Source: Bacillus sp. HMF5848
Lineage (GTDB): Bacteria > Bacillota > Bacilli > Bacillales > HMF5848
Length of the DNA stretch: 64,000 bases
Assembly (NCBI RefSeq): GCF_003944835.1
Contig: NZ_RWIV01000001.1
Span: 1,279,501 to 1,343,500 of the forward strand
Direction of reading: 5' to 3'
Part shown: positions 57,054 to 64,000 of the stretch, one piece after another
How the letters are laid out: every line of letters begins with the position of its first letter
How positions within the stretch are numbered: position 1 is the first letter of the stretch
Made by a program: the position numbers and the translations under genes
The notes under the pieces: generated by a model
Told to the model about the DNA's origin: nothing
The model's database searches: none
What the model saw: the letters and a program-made list of their open reading frames with translations, nothing else

Positions 57054-57506
57054 ATGAAGAAAACCAAAAAAGATACTCCTCTCATGTATATTTCACAACC
57101 AGACTTAAAAGTGGAAAATACATCAAATCAGAAGGATTATTACTCTAAGGAACGTGAGAAGGAAAGAGAAGCAGAACGAGCACGGTTTGATCCTCATTTT
57201 CAAAGAGAACATTTCGTTACGCATGAGAAGAAGGACAATATCGACGAGGATGTAACGCATGAAAAAGCAGTTCATAAACCTTTTAAAGACATGTCCATTT
57301 ATGAAAAAATTGAATATGTCATGAATATTCCTTTTTATTTGCCTAAGGTGCCATGTGAGATTTTAACTGAGTCAGGAACATATAAAGGAGTAATAAAGTC
57401 TTTTGATAAGGAAGCTAATGTTATGACATTGAAGGTACCAGGCGTACGTCAGCCTATGGAATTTGCAATTCATGAAATTCAAAAAATGAGATTGTCAGGT
57501 ATGTAA
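57054..57506 (+). CDS. cotO: CotO-like spore coat protein, copy 2
   Basis: 150 residues with the same plan as copy 1: TPLMYISQPDLKV at the N-terminus, a Lys/Glu-rich middle, then IYEKIEYVMNIPFYLPKVPCEI and GTYKGVIKSFDKEANVM. The two copies share perhaps a third of their residues by eye, so the duplication is old. The ATG at 57054 is 7 nt from AGGAGG; the nearby ATG at 57048 is too close. Confidence 0.83.
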   Translation: MKKTKKDTPLMYISQPDLKVENTSNQKDYYSKEREKEREAERARFDPHFQREHFVTHEKKDNIDEDVTHEKAVHKPFKDMSIYEKIEYVMNIPFYLPKVPCEILTESGTYKGVIKSFDKEANVMTLKVPGVRQPMEFAIHEIQKMRLSGM

Positions 57507-57514
57507 AAGAACCG

Positions 57515-57548
57515 GGGTGAAAATCAATAGGTTTTCACTCTTTTTTTT
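57515..57548 (+). terminator. terminator of cotO copy 2
   Basis: GGTGAAAA / TTTTCACT-type stem followed by an eight-T run. Confidence 0.8.
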
Positions 57549-57576
57549 ACGTTAAGAAGTACAAGTTTTTCAACCT

Positions 57577-57780
57577 AGATAAGTGTCTAGCTCCAGAGCC
57601 TAGTCAGTTTTCATTTATAAATAATCTTCCTTGAGTATGTTGTGAAAAGGGTGATATGAAATATGATGCTTTTCACAGCTCGAGATCTTAAACCGTCCCC
57701 GTCCGGAGGGAAGACCCTTCCTGGCGAACGTCTAAAGCTGGTCGGGGCTGAGCAAGGCGCTTGCGCTTTGCTTAGTATAT
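57577..57780. repeat. dispersed intergenic element copy
   Basis: Starts AAGTGTCTAGCTCCAGAGCC and ends GCGCTTGCGCTTTGCTTAG. The middle holds a separate insert and a GC-rich part with hairpin-forming CGTCCGGAGGGAAGACCCTTCC. The copy is the most GC-rich part of the neighbourhood. Confidence 0.65.
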
Positions 57781-57781
57781 A

Positions 57782-57817
57782 AAAAGAGGACCAAACTTTA
57801 TGTTTGGTCCTCTTTTA
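57782..57817 (-). terminator. terminator of cotZ
   Basis: AAGAGGACCAAAC / GTTTGGTCCTCTT, 13-bp perfect stem, T-rich flank on both strands. Confidence 0.92.
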
Positions 57818-57823
57818 AATAGT

Positions 57824-58330
57824 TTACACACCACGAAGGAAAATGTCTCTTAAGCACTGTACAGCGCAGAAGCAATCTAGGTCAACTGTGATACATGAGT
57901 TAGTAGCGATTAATCTTTGATCACCTTCAACAACGTCACATGCATCGTCGCCCCTACCAACAGGCATTAATACACGTAACACAGCGCAGCAATCTTTAAC
58001 GCTTTCTACGCGGAAGAATGGTGATAAGCAATCATCAAAATCGTTGCAGCCTTTTTTATGACCATGATGACCACCATGTTCGAAGTCTTCAGCATCTGCG
58101 TCAGTTGGTATCATAACTGGCTTAAATAATGCTTTAAATAATTTACCTTCCTTTGTATATAGAACGAAAGGACGCGTGTTAGCACGTGGTTGGTTGTTGA
58201 ATACTTCTCCTAATACAGGGTTGTTACAGTTATGCGCGCAAAAATCATCATCTTCTACAGCATCTTGTAAGTCTGCGATAAATTCAAGAGTCTCGCATAC
58301 ACATCTATTGTCTTTTTCTTTACAACTCAT
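57824..58330 (-). CDS. cotZ: Spore coat protein CotZ/CotY family
   Basis: 168 residues, rich in cysteine (MSCKEKDNRCVCETLEF, FCAHNCNNPV, DCCAVLRVLMP, DLDCFCAVQC). These are the spore crust proteins CotZ/CotY (ExsY/CotY in the B. cereus group) that form disulfide-linked hexagonal sheets. A His/Gly stretch (GGHHGHKKG) near residue 85 is a local feature. Start ATG after AAAGGAGG. Expected to be under SigK/GerE control. Confidence 0.92.
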   Translation of the reverse strand: MSCKEKDNRCVCETLEFIADLQDAVEDDDFCAHNCNNPVLGEVFNNQPRANTRPFVLYTKEGKLFKALFKPVMIPTDADAEDFEHGGHHGHKKGCNDFDDCLSPFFRVESVKDCCAVLRVLMPVGRGDDACDVVEGDQRLIATNSCITVDLDCFCAVQCLRDIFLRGV

Positions 58331-58553
58331 TAATTGTTTCCTCCTTTTTTTTATTGATACTACACTTATAAGGTATTGAGAAATGTGTATTTATGTTAGT
58401 GCGTTAGCCCGGTTTTTCAAAAATAGGCGATTTCATGAATTCTTTAGAATAGAAGGAACTTCTGATAGTTGGTGTAATAGCCCAAACAGGACTAGACGGA
58501 TGTGCATACAATACAACCGAAATGACATTAAAGAAGAGGGAGGTTAAAAGTAA

Positions 58554-58748
58554 ATGTCAGAAAAGCGCAAACCACAGGTTATTAAAGTAGGTAAATTAAT
58601 CGTAAAAGCAGACGAGGTAATTGTAGTAAACGAACGTAAGCGTCGTTTAGATCCTTGGGGCTTTCCAGTAAGAGATACTGAAAAAGTTGATGATGTGAAA
58701 TTCTTAGAAGATCTAGAAGATGATGATGACTTCAAAAAAGAATATTAA
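58554..58748 (+). CDS. 64-residue acidic-tailed protein, unknown
   Basis: A basic N-terminal half (SEKRKPQVIKVGKLIVKAD, VNERKRR) is followed by LDPWGFPVRDTEKV and a very acidic tail (DLEDDDD). GGGAGG lies ~10 nt before the ATG and a terminator follows. Located between cotZ and yjcA, so a spore-coat association is plausible, but I do not recognise a family. Confidence 0.6.
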   Translation: MSEKRKPQVIKVGKLIVKADEVIVVNERKRRLDPWGFPVRDTEKVDDVKFLEDLEDDDDFKKEY

Positions 58749-58760
58749 TACATCGACTGC

Positions 58761-58790
58761 AGAGGGACTACGTAGCTAGTTCCTCTTTTT
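58761..58790 (+). terminator. terminator after the 64-residue gene
   Basis: AGAGGGACT / AGTTCCTCT (one G-U) then T residues. Confidence 0.8.
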
Positions 58791-58918
58791 AATCATTGTT
58801 AACAAATCCAAGTAGGTAGTGTGCTGACACAAGTTATTCAGATTTAAAGTTCAGATTAAAAGTCACTAGTCTATCGGCTATTATCTTTAATTTTATACGA
58901 TGTTTTGTGAGGTGAACT

Positions 58919-59266
58919 ATGACTATTTTTCTTTTCGTTCTTTTCTGCTTAGCCTGTTATCGGTTTACGCGTCTTATTGTCTTTGATGAGATTACCAGCT
59001 TCATTCGCGCTCCTTTTCATGATGAGGTTGCTGAAGTAGATGAAGAGGGGAATGAGGAGACGTACATTGTTATTAAAGGTAACGGACTTAGGGCATGGAT
59101 AGGAAAACTGCTAAGTTGCTTTTGGTGTACAGGTATGTGGGTTGCTATTGCCTTATATGGGTTATATATTTTGGTTCCAACCATTTTAATACCGATTATT
59201 TATATAGGGGCTATAGCAGGAACTGCGGCCTTTCTTGAAATTTTGACTCAAAAATTAATGGACTAG
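58919..59266 (+). CDS. yjcA: YjcA, DUF1360 sporulation membrane protein
   Basis: 115 residues with an N-terminal helix (FLFVLFCLACYRFTRLIVFDE), a soluble acidic loop (~30 residues), the DUF1360 hallmark LLSCFWCTGMWVA (CxxC) and two more helices. This is YjcA of B. subtilis, expressed in sporulation. The CxxC could bind metal. GTGAGGTGAAC ribosome binding site. Confidence 0.88.
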   Translation: MTIFLFVLFCLACYRFTRLIVFDEITSFIRAPFHDEVAEVDEEGNEETYIVIKGNGLRAWIGKLLSCFWCTGMWVAIALYGLYILVPTILIPIIYIGAIAGTAAFLEILTQKLMD

Positions 59267-59344
59267 GCGTATGAATCTAGCACAATTCTTATAAACGCAT
59301 AATATGTAGTACTTGATTTGTATAGTTGAGAGGGAGGAAATTAT

Positions 59345-59464
59345 ATGAGTAAAGTACATCCACATCCATCTAAAAGAACTAAACCAGCTACACAGGTAAA
59401 AAGAAAAAAGAAAAAATGTAATTGTCGACCAGTGCGGAGTACACGAAAAGACCCGGAATCTTAA
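59345..59464 (+). CDS. 39-residue very basic protein, unknown
   Basis: Starts with ATG behind a strong GGGAGGAAA site and encodes SKVHPHPSKRTKPATQVK, then a Lys/Arg run and a CNC motif, ending TRKDPES. Net charge is strongly positive. A terminator overlaps the end. It is too short for a long-frame search but has all gene signals. In this sporulation block it may be a small spore or coat protein; no family recognised. Confidence 0.6.
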   Translation: MSKVHPHPSKRTKPATQVKRKKKKCNCRPVRSTRKDPES

Positions 59465-59479
59465 AATCCGGGTTTTTTT
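59451..59479 (+). terminator. terminator of the 39-residue gene
   Basis: ACCCGGA / TCCGGGT stem followed by seven T residues. Confidence 0.9.
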
Positions 59480-59504
59480 AACGGATAGGAAGTATAAATT
59501 TTTT

Positions 59505-59730
59505 ACCTAGATCAGTGTCTAGCTTCTGCGCTTTTCTTACGGACAGGAAAGCATAGATTTTCACCTAAATCAGTGTCTAGCTTCAGGCGCCAACGGCTCG
59601 AGGGAAAAATATAAATCAATTTTTCCTTGGTCACAAGCCAATCGTCTCTGGAAGTCAGGACTTCCGACGCGCTCGTCTTATACTAGTTGCCGTTAAGCGG
59701 GCGCTATGTGCTTTTCTTAAATACGAACCT
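59505..59730. repeat. dispersed intergenic element, compound copy
   Basis: The 5' motif (ATCAGTGTCTAGCTTC) occurs twice, at 59514 and 59572, so one short partial copy precedes a full copy. The full copy has AGGCGCCAACGGCTCGAGGG, AAAAATATAAATCAATTTTTCC, CACAAGCCAATCGTCTCTGG, the hairpin GGAAGTC / GACTTCC, and ends GCGCTATGTGCTTTTCTTAA. It fills most of the gap before the YhcN/YlaJ gene. Confidence 0.7.
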
Positions 59731-59861
59731 CAATGGATGTAAGGAAATAGGCGCATTTACGCTTTTGTTATTTACATATTTTGTTAAGTGGTGGTGTTCA
59801 TAATTCTTACCATAATGTCTCATCCTATTAAAAGACTAAAAAATACTTAGGATGATGAGCT

Positions 59862-60248
59862 ATGAAACATATTAGTATTTTAACGCTTTTGTTAACTTTT
59901 TTATTAACCTATAATCAAGTGCAAGCATCTCCAAGTGACAAGGCAGAACAGTTAGTAAAAAGTCACGAGGAAGTTACAAAGGTTGTTTCTTATGAAAATG
60001 ATAAACATGTTCTTGTAGCATTTCGTGTTAAACAGTTCCAAAAATTTTTCAAAAAAAGAATTGAAAAAGACATAAAAAAAGAGATTGAAGAGGAGTTTAG
60101 CGACAAAGATGTACTTGTTTCAACTGATTTAAAAATATTTATTGAAATAGAACGCCTTAATAGGCTGATTGAAGAGGAAGATGTTGATGAAAAGAAAATT
60201 GAAAAGCAAATAAAAAAAATTACTAAGCTTAGCAAGGAACAGACGTAA
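59862..60248 (+). CDS. YhcN/YlaJ-type sporulation protein
   Basis: 128 residues. A signal peptide (MKHISILTLLLTFLLTYNQVQAS) lacks a lipobox Cys, unlike many YhcN/YlaJ lipoproteins, so it would be released or only membrane-tethered. The mature domain has the family fold ADKAEQLVKSHEEVTKVVSY ... HVLVAFRVKQF followed by a Lys/Glu-rich helix and a coiled-coil-like tail. First gene of a likely operon with spoVAC-AD-AEb, 15 bp apart, as in accessory spoVA operons. Confidence 0.8.
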   Translation: MKHISILTLLLTFLLTYNQVQASPSDKAEQLVKSHEEVTKVVSYENDKHVLVAFRVKQFQKFFKKRIEKDIKKEIEEEFSDKDVLVSTDLKIFIEIERLNRLIEEEDVDEKKIEKQIKKITKLSKEQT

Positions 60249-60262
60249 GGAGGGTGTCGTAA

Positions 60263-60739
60263 ATGAATGATAAGAAAAAAAAAGTCACAGCAGAAATGAA
60301 GCAATATCAACAATTTGAGCAACAAAGGGAAACTCAGCGCCCTCTTTTGAAAAATTGTCTTCGCGCCTTTGTCGTAGGAGGACTATTTTGTGTTATAGGT
60401 CAAGCGATTTCGTTATTCTTCATATATAATTTTAATTTCACAGAAGCAACAGCAGGAAATCCAACAGTAGCAACTATGATATTCATTGCAATGCTGTTAA
60501 CAGGCTTTGGTGTGTATGACCATATTGCTCAAGTAGGAGGAGCTGGATCTGCCGTACCTGTAACCGGGTTTGGAAATGCTGTTATATCAGCTGCTATAGA
60601 GCATAAAACGGAGGGCTATGTGCTAGGTGTAGGAGGAAATATGTTCAAGCTTGCGGGATCTGTTATTTTGTATGGGGTGTTTTCTGCCTTCGTAGTGGCT
60701 CTTATAAAAACAATTGTTCTTAAAGTGGGAGGTTTGTAA
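60263..60739 (+). CDS. spoVAC: SpoVAC, spore DPA channel subunit
   Basis: 158-residue membrane protein of the inner forespore membrane. A ~30-residue charged N-terminus precedes about four helices with RAFVVGGLFCVIGQAISLFF, GFGVYDHIAQVGGAGSAVPV and TGFGNAVISAAIE. SpoVAC is a mechanosensitive DPA channel. AAGGAGGGTG ribosome binding site; directly abuts spoVAD. Confidence 0.93.
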   Translation: MNDKKKKVTAEMKQYQQFEQQRETQRPLLKNCLRAFVVGGLFCVIGQAISLFFIYNFNFTEATAGNPTVATMIFIAMLLTGFGVYDHIAQVGGAGSAVPVTGFGNAVISAAIEHKTEGYVLGVGGNMFKLAGSVILYGVFSAFVVALIKTIVLKVGGL

Positions 60740-61744
60740 ATGATACAAGGTAAACAAACATGGGTATTTAATAATAAACCTACCATTCTTTCGACAGGTG
60801 TTGTTGGAGGACCATTTGAGGCAGAAGGTGCTATACAAGAAGATTTTGATAAGTTTTATGATGACCTTTGGTTTGGTCAAGATTCTTATGAAAAAGCACA
60901 TCGTGTGCTGTACGAGGATGCTTGTAGCATAGCACTTAACAAAGCGGGGATTCAAAAGGATCAAGTTCATTTTTATATTGCAGGTGATTTAATTAACCAA
61001 ATTACACCATCAAGCTTTTCGGCAAGAACCTTAGCAGTTCCTTACATTGGCTTATTTGGAGCATGCTCCACATCTATGGAGGGTTTAGCATTAAGCTCTC
61101 TCATAATCGATAATGGGGGAGCCGACTATATATTAACTGGGGCAGCAAGTCACAATTCAGCAGTAGAAAAGCAATTTCGCTATCCGACAGAGTATGGAGG
61201 ACAAAAGCCCCCAACATCACAATGGACAGTTACGGGCGCAGGTGTTGCTTTAATAGGGAAAAATGCTATAGGACCTCAAATCACTAGTGCTACAATCGGT
61301 AAAGTTATTGATATGGGATTATCAGATCCATTTAATATGGGCGGGGCGATGGCACCTGCTGCTGTCGACACGATTGAAGCGCATCTACGAGATCGTGGTA
61401 TTAGTGCTTCTTATTATGATGTAATTGCAACAGGCGATTTAGGAAAGATAGGTAGAAGAGTCTCTTATGATTTACTTAATGAACATGGTGTATTACAAGA
61501 TGATGGGATGTATAAGGATTGCGGTCTTATTATTTACAAACAAGATCAACCTGTTTTTTCAGGAGCCAGTGGCGCAGGTTGTTCAGCTACTGTTACATAT
61601 GGACACTTATTAAATCAAATGAAACAAGGCACTATCAAAAAGCTCCTCGTGGTAGCTACAGGAGCTTTATTATCACCATTAAGCTTTCAACAAAAAGAAA
61701 CGATCCCTTGTATTGCTCATGCCGTTTCAATTGAGATGAGCTAA
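60740..61744 (+). CDS. spoVAD: SpoVAD, DPA-binding protein
   Basis: 334 residues with a thiolase/ketoacyl-synthase fold: GACSTSMEGLALSSLIIDNGGADYILTGAASHN and ASGAGCSATVTYGHLL. It lacks a condensing activity in known members and binds dipicolinic acid for uptake and release. It starts on the base after the spoVAC stop. Confidence 0.94.
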   Translation: MIQGKQTWVFNNKPTILSTGVVGGPFEAEGAIQEDFDKFYDDLWFGQDSYEKAHRVLYEDACSIALNKAGIQKDQVHFYIAGDLINQITPSSFSARTLAVPYIGLFGACSTSMEGLALSSLIIDNGGADYILTGAASHNSAVEKQFRYPTEYGGQKPPTSQWTVTGAGVALIGKNAIGPQITSATIGKVIDMGLSDPFNMGGAMAPAAVDTIEAHLRDRGISASYYDVIATGDLGKIGRRVSYDLLNEHGVLQDDGMYKDCGLIIYKQDQPVFSGASGAGCSATVTYGHLLNQMKQGTIKKLLVVATGALLSPLSFQQKETIPCIAHAVSIEMS

Positions 61745-61770
61745 AATAATTATAGAAAAGGGTGATTAAT

Positions 61771-62127
61771 ATGCTAGCAAGCTTTTTTTGGGCGTTTGTA
61801 GTAGGAGGCATTATATGTGTAATTGGACAAATTATGCTCGATAAATTTAAATTGACCCCAGCTCATATGCTATCTACATTTGTAGTTATTGGGGCGATTT
61901 TAGATGGATTTGGCTTATATGAGCCATTAATTGACTTTGCAGGAGCTGGTGCAACCATTCCAATTACTAGTTTTGGCAATTCGCTTGTGCATGGTGCGAT
62001 GCAAGAAGCTGAAAAGCATGGAATTGTCGGTGTTATGACAGGTATGTTTGAGGTTACTAGCGCAGGTATATCAGCTGCTATTATCTTTGGTTTCATAGGT
62101 GCGTTAATATTTAAACCAAAAGGATAA
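61771..62127 (+). CDS. spoVAEB: SpoVAEb, spore membrane protein
   Basis: 118 residues, three or four helices, similar to SpoVAC in its motifs ([51 protein letters not shown]). Third subunit of the DPA channel module. The ATG at 61771 follows AAGGGTGAT. spoVAA, spoVAB, spoVAEa and spoVAF are absent here, so this is not the complete seven-gene operon. Confidence 0.93.
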   Translation: MLASFFWAFVVGGIICVIGQIMLDKFKLTPAHMLSTFVVIGAILDGFGLYEPLIDFAGAGATIPITSFGNSLVHGAMQEAEKHGIVGVMTGMFEVTSAGISAAIIFGFIGALIFKPKG

Positions 62128-62227
62128 CCTTTCTTAATTCAGTGAATACACTAGTGATATAAAATATTCAAAACACTATAATAGGCAGTTATTTGAGATA
62201 ACATAATTAAAAAAGGTGTGTTCATGA

Positions 62228-62428
62228 ATGAATAAATTTGATCAGGAACTGATTAATATTTTTACGAGACGTTTTGAAAAGCGAAGTGCTAATGCAAGTG
62301 AGCTTGAGGGCTGGTGTAATGATATCGGCAAGAGATTGGATAAACTAGATAATGATATGGAATCGGTTGCTTCTAAATTTTCAAAGCATCTTGAAAAGCA
62401 TGCAACAGATATAGAAAAGTCGTTATAA
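62228..62428 (+). CDS. 66-residue helical protein, unknown
   Basis: Predicted entirely helical and amphipathic with heptad character (IFTRRFEKRSANASELEG; LDKLDNDMESVASKFSKHLE). AAAAAGGTGTG is the likely ribosome binding site. It is 100 bp after spoVAEb. Accessory spoVA operons often carry DUF1657 proteins in this position, but this sequence does not look like one to me. Confidence 0.6.
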   Translation: MNKFDQELINIFTRRFEKRSANASELEGWCNDIGKRLDKLDNDMESVASKFSKHLEKHATDIEKSL

Positions 62429-62519
62429 ATATAGATGATCGGATTATAGGGCAAATGTCTATACGTTGGATGTGCCTCCTGCATAATATGTTATAGACAA
62501 CATGTAGGAGGTGAAGAGA

Positions 62520-62639
62520 ATGAGCTACGGATACTGTGGATATGGTTATGGTGGTGGCTACGGTGGTGGCTACGGCAACACGTTTGTGCTGATCGTCGTG
62601 TTGTTTATCTTATTAATCATTGTAGGTGCAGCATTTTAA
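62520..62639 (+). CDS. YjcZ-family small sporulation membrane protein
   Basis: 39 residues. ATG at 62520 behind GTAGGAGGTGAAG. The N-terminal half is Gly/Tyr-rich ([15 protein letters not shown]), and the C-terminal half is a single helix [19 protein letters not shown], the signature of YjcZ-type sporulation proteins. A strong terminator follows. Confidence 0.88.
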   Translation: MSYGYCGYGYGGGYGGGYGNTFVLIVVLFILLIIVGAAF

Positions 62640-62656
62640 TAATTGATTTCATAAAG

Positions 62657-62687
62657 ACGCGCTGGCAGTTCATGTCAGCGCGTTTTT
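62657..62687 (+). terminator. terminator of the YjcZ-family gene
   Basis: ACGCGCTG / CAGCGCGT stem with an 11-nt loop, then five T residues. Confidence 0.9.
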
Positions 62688-62842
62688 GTGGGTGTTTAAA
62701 AGCTGAAGCAAAAATAATGTTAACTTATTGTCCCGATAGAAAGAGCGGGATGATGTAGGTGAATGAGCAAAACAACAACTTCCTTTCACCAATTTGCAAT
62801 TTTTTCATACGATATAGCATGTAAAGGAGGAGGCTGTTAATA

Positions 62843-63100
62843 ATGGATAATAACCTTTTTAAAGGAATTGAGAAAAAAACTGGTGTGAACATGAAAGATG
62901 TATTTGAACTAGCTAACTCTGTCCAAAATGCAAATTTTCAAGATGAGAAAACAGTTCGTAGCATAGTTCATCGTGTATCTAAAATTGCAAACAAACCAGT
63001 ATCTAAGGACCTTGAAGATAAAATTGTAAAATCAATTTTACAGAACGGTAAGCAACTAGATTTTTCAACAATTGCTCAAATGCTAAATAACAAGAAATAA
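62843..63100 (+). CDS. spoVIF: SpoVIF, stage VI sporulation protein F
   Basis: 85 residues, helical, beginning MDNNLFKGIEKKTGVNMKDV and ending FSTIAQMLNNKK, the YjcC/SpoVIF family. In B. subtilis it is needed for correct coat assembly and acts on GerE-dependent gene expression. AAGGAGGAGG ribosome binding site. Position after yjcA agrees with B. subtilis. Confidence 0.9.
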   Translation: MDNNLFKGIEKKTGVNMKDVFELANSVQNANFQDEKTVRSIVHRVSKIANKPVSKDLEDKIVKSILQNGKQLDFSTIAQMLNNKK

Positions 63101-63242
63101 TTGTATGGTGCCTCCAATTAGGGGGCTTGTTTTACATAGTTTTTAAAAACGTATCAAAAGGTTTAATGAAGTCTGAATTTTTAGTATAATAATAGGTGTA
63201 GGATGACATTGTTTAGGGTATAAAATTAATAGAGGTGATTAT

Positions 63243-63485
63243 ATGGGATACATTTTACCTATTCATCACGTGCAGTATACCCAATATGCAAATCGGACAG
63301 CAAATGTACAAAATACAGCATACACTGTGTCTCGGTTACAACCTACTCCTAAATCTTCAAGACGAAAAGGAGAATGGGATGAAGCTAGCTTTGCAAGGCT
63401 ACTTAAAGAAAAAACTTATCGATATAACCAATCGTATGAAACAATAGCGACAGGAAAAGAACATACTATTGATCAATATGTTTAG
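63243..63485 (+). CDS. 80-residue protein, unknown
   Basis: Begins MGYILPIHHVQYTQYANR, a start I recall from small uncharacterised Bacillus proteins, followed by a basic region (PKSSRRKGEW) and a helical polar C-terminus. No membrane helix or cysteines. AGAGGTGATT ribosome binding site; a terminator overlaps its end. Confidence 0.65.
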   Translation: MGYILPIHHVQYTQYANRTANVQNTAYTVSRLQPTPKSSRRKGEWDEASFARLLKEKTYRYNQSYETIATGKEHTIDQYV

Positions 63486-63509
63486 GACTGACGTTGTCAG
63501 TCCTTTTTA
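63484..63509 (+). terminator. terminator of the 80-residue gene
   Basis: AGGACTGAC / GTCAGTCCT with loop GTT and five T residues. Confidence 0.9.
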
Positions 63510-63576
63510 TATTTTATTTAAAATAAAGTGAACTTTTAGGAGGATGATCATTACCAATGGTAACATTCGATGATTT

Positions 63577-63888
63577 ATGAAGCTAGATATTCGTGTCGGC
63601 ACAGTCTTGGAGGCTGAACTTTTTCCTGAAGCACGTGTGCCAGCAATTAAGATGAAGATAGATTTTGGCAATGAAATTGGCACAAAACAAACAAGTGCTC
63701 AAATTACAAAACGTTATGAGCCCAATAATATCGTGGGTCGGCAAGTAGTAGCGATTGTCAATTTTCCTCCAAAGCGGGTAGCAGGGTTTAAATCAGAGGT
63801 GTTAGTGCTTGGAGGAGTTCCGGAAAAAGGGGATGTCATATTACTTAAGCCAGATCACACACTTCCTAATGGCACTTCGATATCTTAA
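63577..63888 (+). CDS. csaA: CsaA, tRNA-binding-domain chaperone, altered N-terminus
   Basis: 103 residues: KLDIRVGTVLEAELFPEARV, IDFGNEIGTKQTSAQITKRY and NFPPKRVAGFKSEVLVLGG are the CsaA/EMAP-II OB-fold. It binds tRNA and is reported as a secretion-related chaperone. Family members are ~110 residues and start M-x-x-x-DDFEKLDI. Here AGGAGG is followed by ATG at 63557 encoding MVTFDDL and then a TGA. The KLDI frame resumes from an ATG that overlaps that stop (ATGA, 63577). So either one base has been lost, or the protein is made by reinitiation. See findings. Confidence 0.85.
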   Translation: MKLDIRVGTVLEAELFPEARVPAIKMKIDFGNEIGTKQTSAQITKRYEPNNIVGRQVVAIVNFPPKRVAGFKSEVLVLGGVPEKGDVILLKPDHTLPNGTSIS

Positions 63889-64000
63889 TTAGTTTATAAA
63901 CCTAAGTACATTATGGAACATAATTTTCACATTAGTCTAATTCAGGTAATAATTTTCACTCCTAATTATATGTTACAAGGGAACATTACTAATGATCCTA

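Noticed and set aside
62763-62840. 25-codon frame (MSKTTTSFHQFAIF...) just before spoVIF
   Set aside because: It overlaps the spoVIF ribosome binding site; possible leader peptide, but too short to support.
63985-64000. Start of a further gene (ATGATCCTA at 63991)
   Set aside because: Only three codons are visible and AAGGGAAC upstream is weak; cannot be supported.

Overview
The window comes from the chromosome of an endospore-forming Bacillaceae bacterium (Firmicutes). The evidence is low GC, strong AGGAGG-type ribosome binding sites, TTG and GTG starts, T-box and RAT leaders, spore coat and germination genes, and a gene order that closely follows the yjaZ-app-yjbA-trpS-opp-yjbC-spx-mecA-coiA-pepF-yjbH..yjbO-prpE-fabI-cotO-cotZ-yjcA-spoVIF segment of Bacillus subtilis. 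I cannot name the species.

Layout. 1-7.9 kb: tail of yjaZ, the app oligopeptide ABC operon (appDFABC), a small membrane protein and yjbA. 8.1-10.1 kb: trpS behind a tryptophan T-box, and a DUF3899 protein. 10.4-16.2 kb: the opp operon (oppABCDF) with a terminator between oppA and oppB. 16.6-26.4 kb: a secreted COG1306-type glycosidase-like protein, yjbC, a two-gene RND efflux system, spx, the TerC-family gene yjbE and mecA. 26.6-33.5 kb: cardiolipin synthase, coiA, a HemAT-type globin chemoreceptor and pepF. 34.4-39.8 kb: the RoxS/RsaE-type small RNA and the glucose PTS cluster (glcT-ptsG-ptsH-ptsI, minus strand) with a GlcT antitermination leader. 40.0-47.6 kb: a VanW protein, a YizD-sized small gene, yjbH, yjbI, yjbJ, yjbK (minus strand), then yjbL, a small alarmone synthetase, NAD kinase and a pseudouridine synthase (plus strand). 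47.7-55.3 kb: a DUF3221 lipoprotein, a wrecked YkvI-type transporter, prpE, rodA, mgtE, a YjbQ-type antiporter and fabI under a FapR operator. 55.4-64 kb: an EAL protein, then a sporulation block (two cotO copies, cotZ, yjcA, a YhcN/YlaJ protein, spoVAC-AD-AEb, YjcZ, spoVIF), and csaA at the right edge.

Themes. Several genes belong to one stress and protein-quality network: Spx, its proteolysis adaptor YjbH, MecA, YjbI and the redox-controlled RoxS. Peptide import is present twice (App and Opp). The right end is spore coat and germination machinery, including a second-type spoVA set.

The most unusual signal is three separate intergenic arrays of about 17-22 tandem units, all with a basic period of 21 bp but with unrelated sequences (28.3-28.6, 33.6-34.0 and 40.9-41.4 kb). 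One is exactly 21 x 21 bp with a hairpin in most units. One has a 103-bp higher-order repeat. One is built on a CGCGCGAATA core. None looks like a normal protein gene, and I know no name for them. A dispersed family of intergenic elements (five copies) and probable frameshifts in rodA and csaA also deserve attention.
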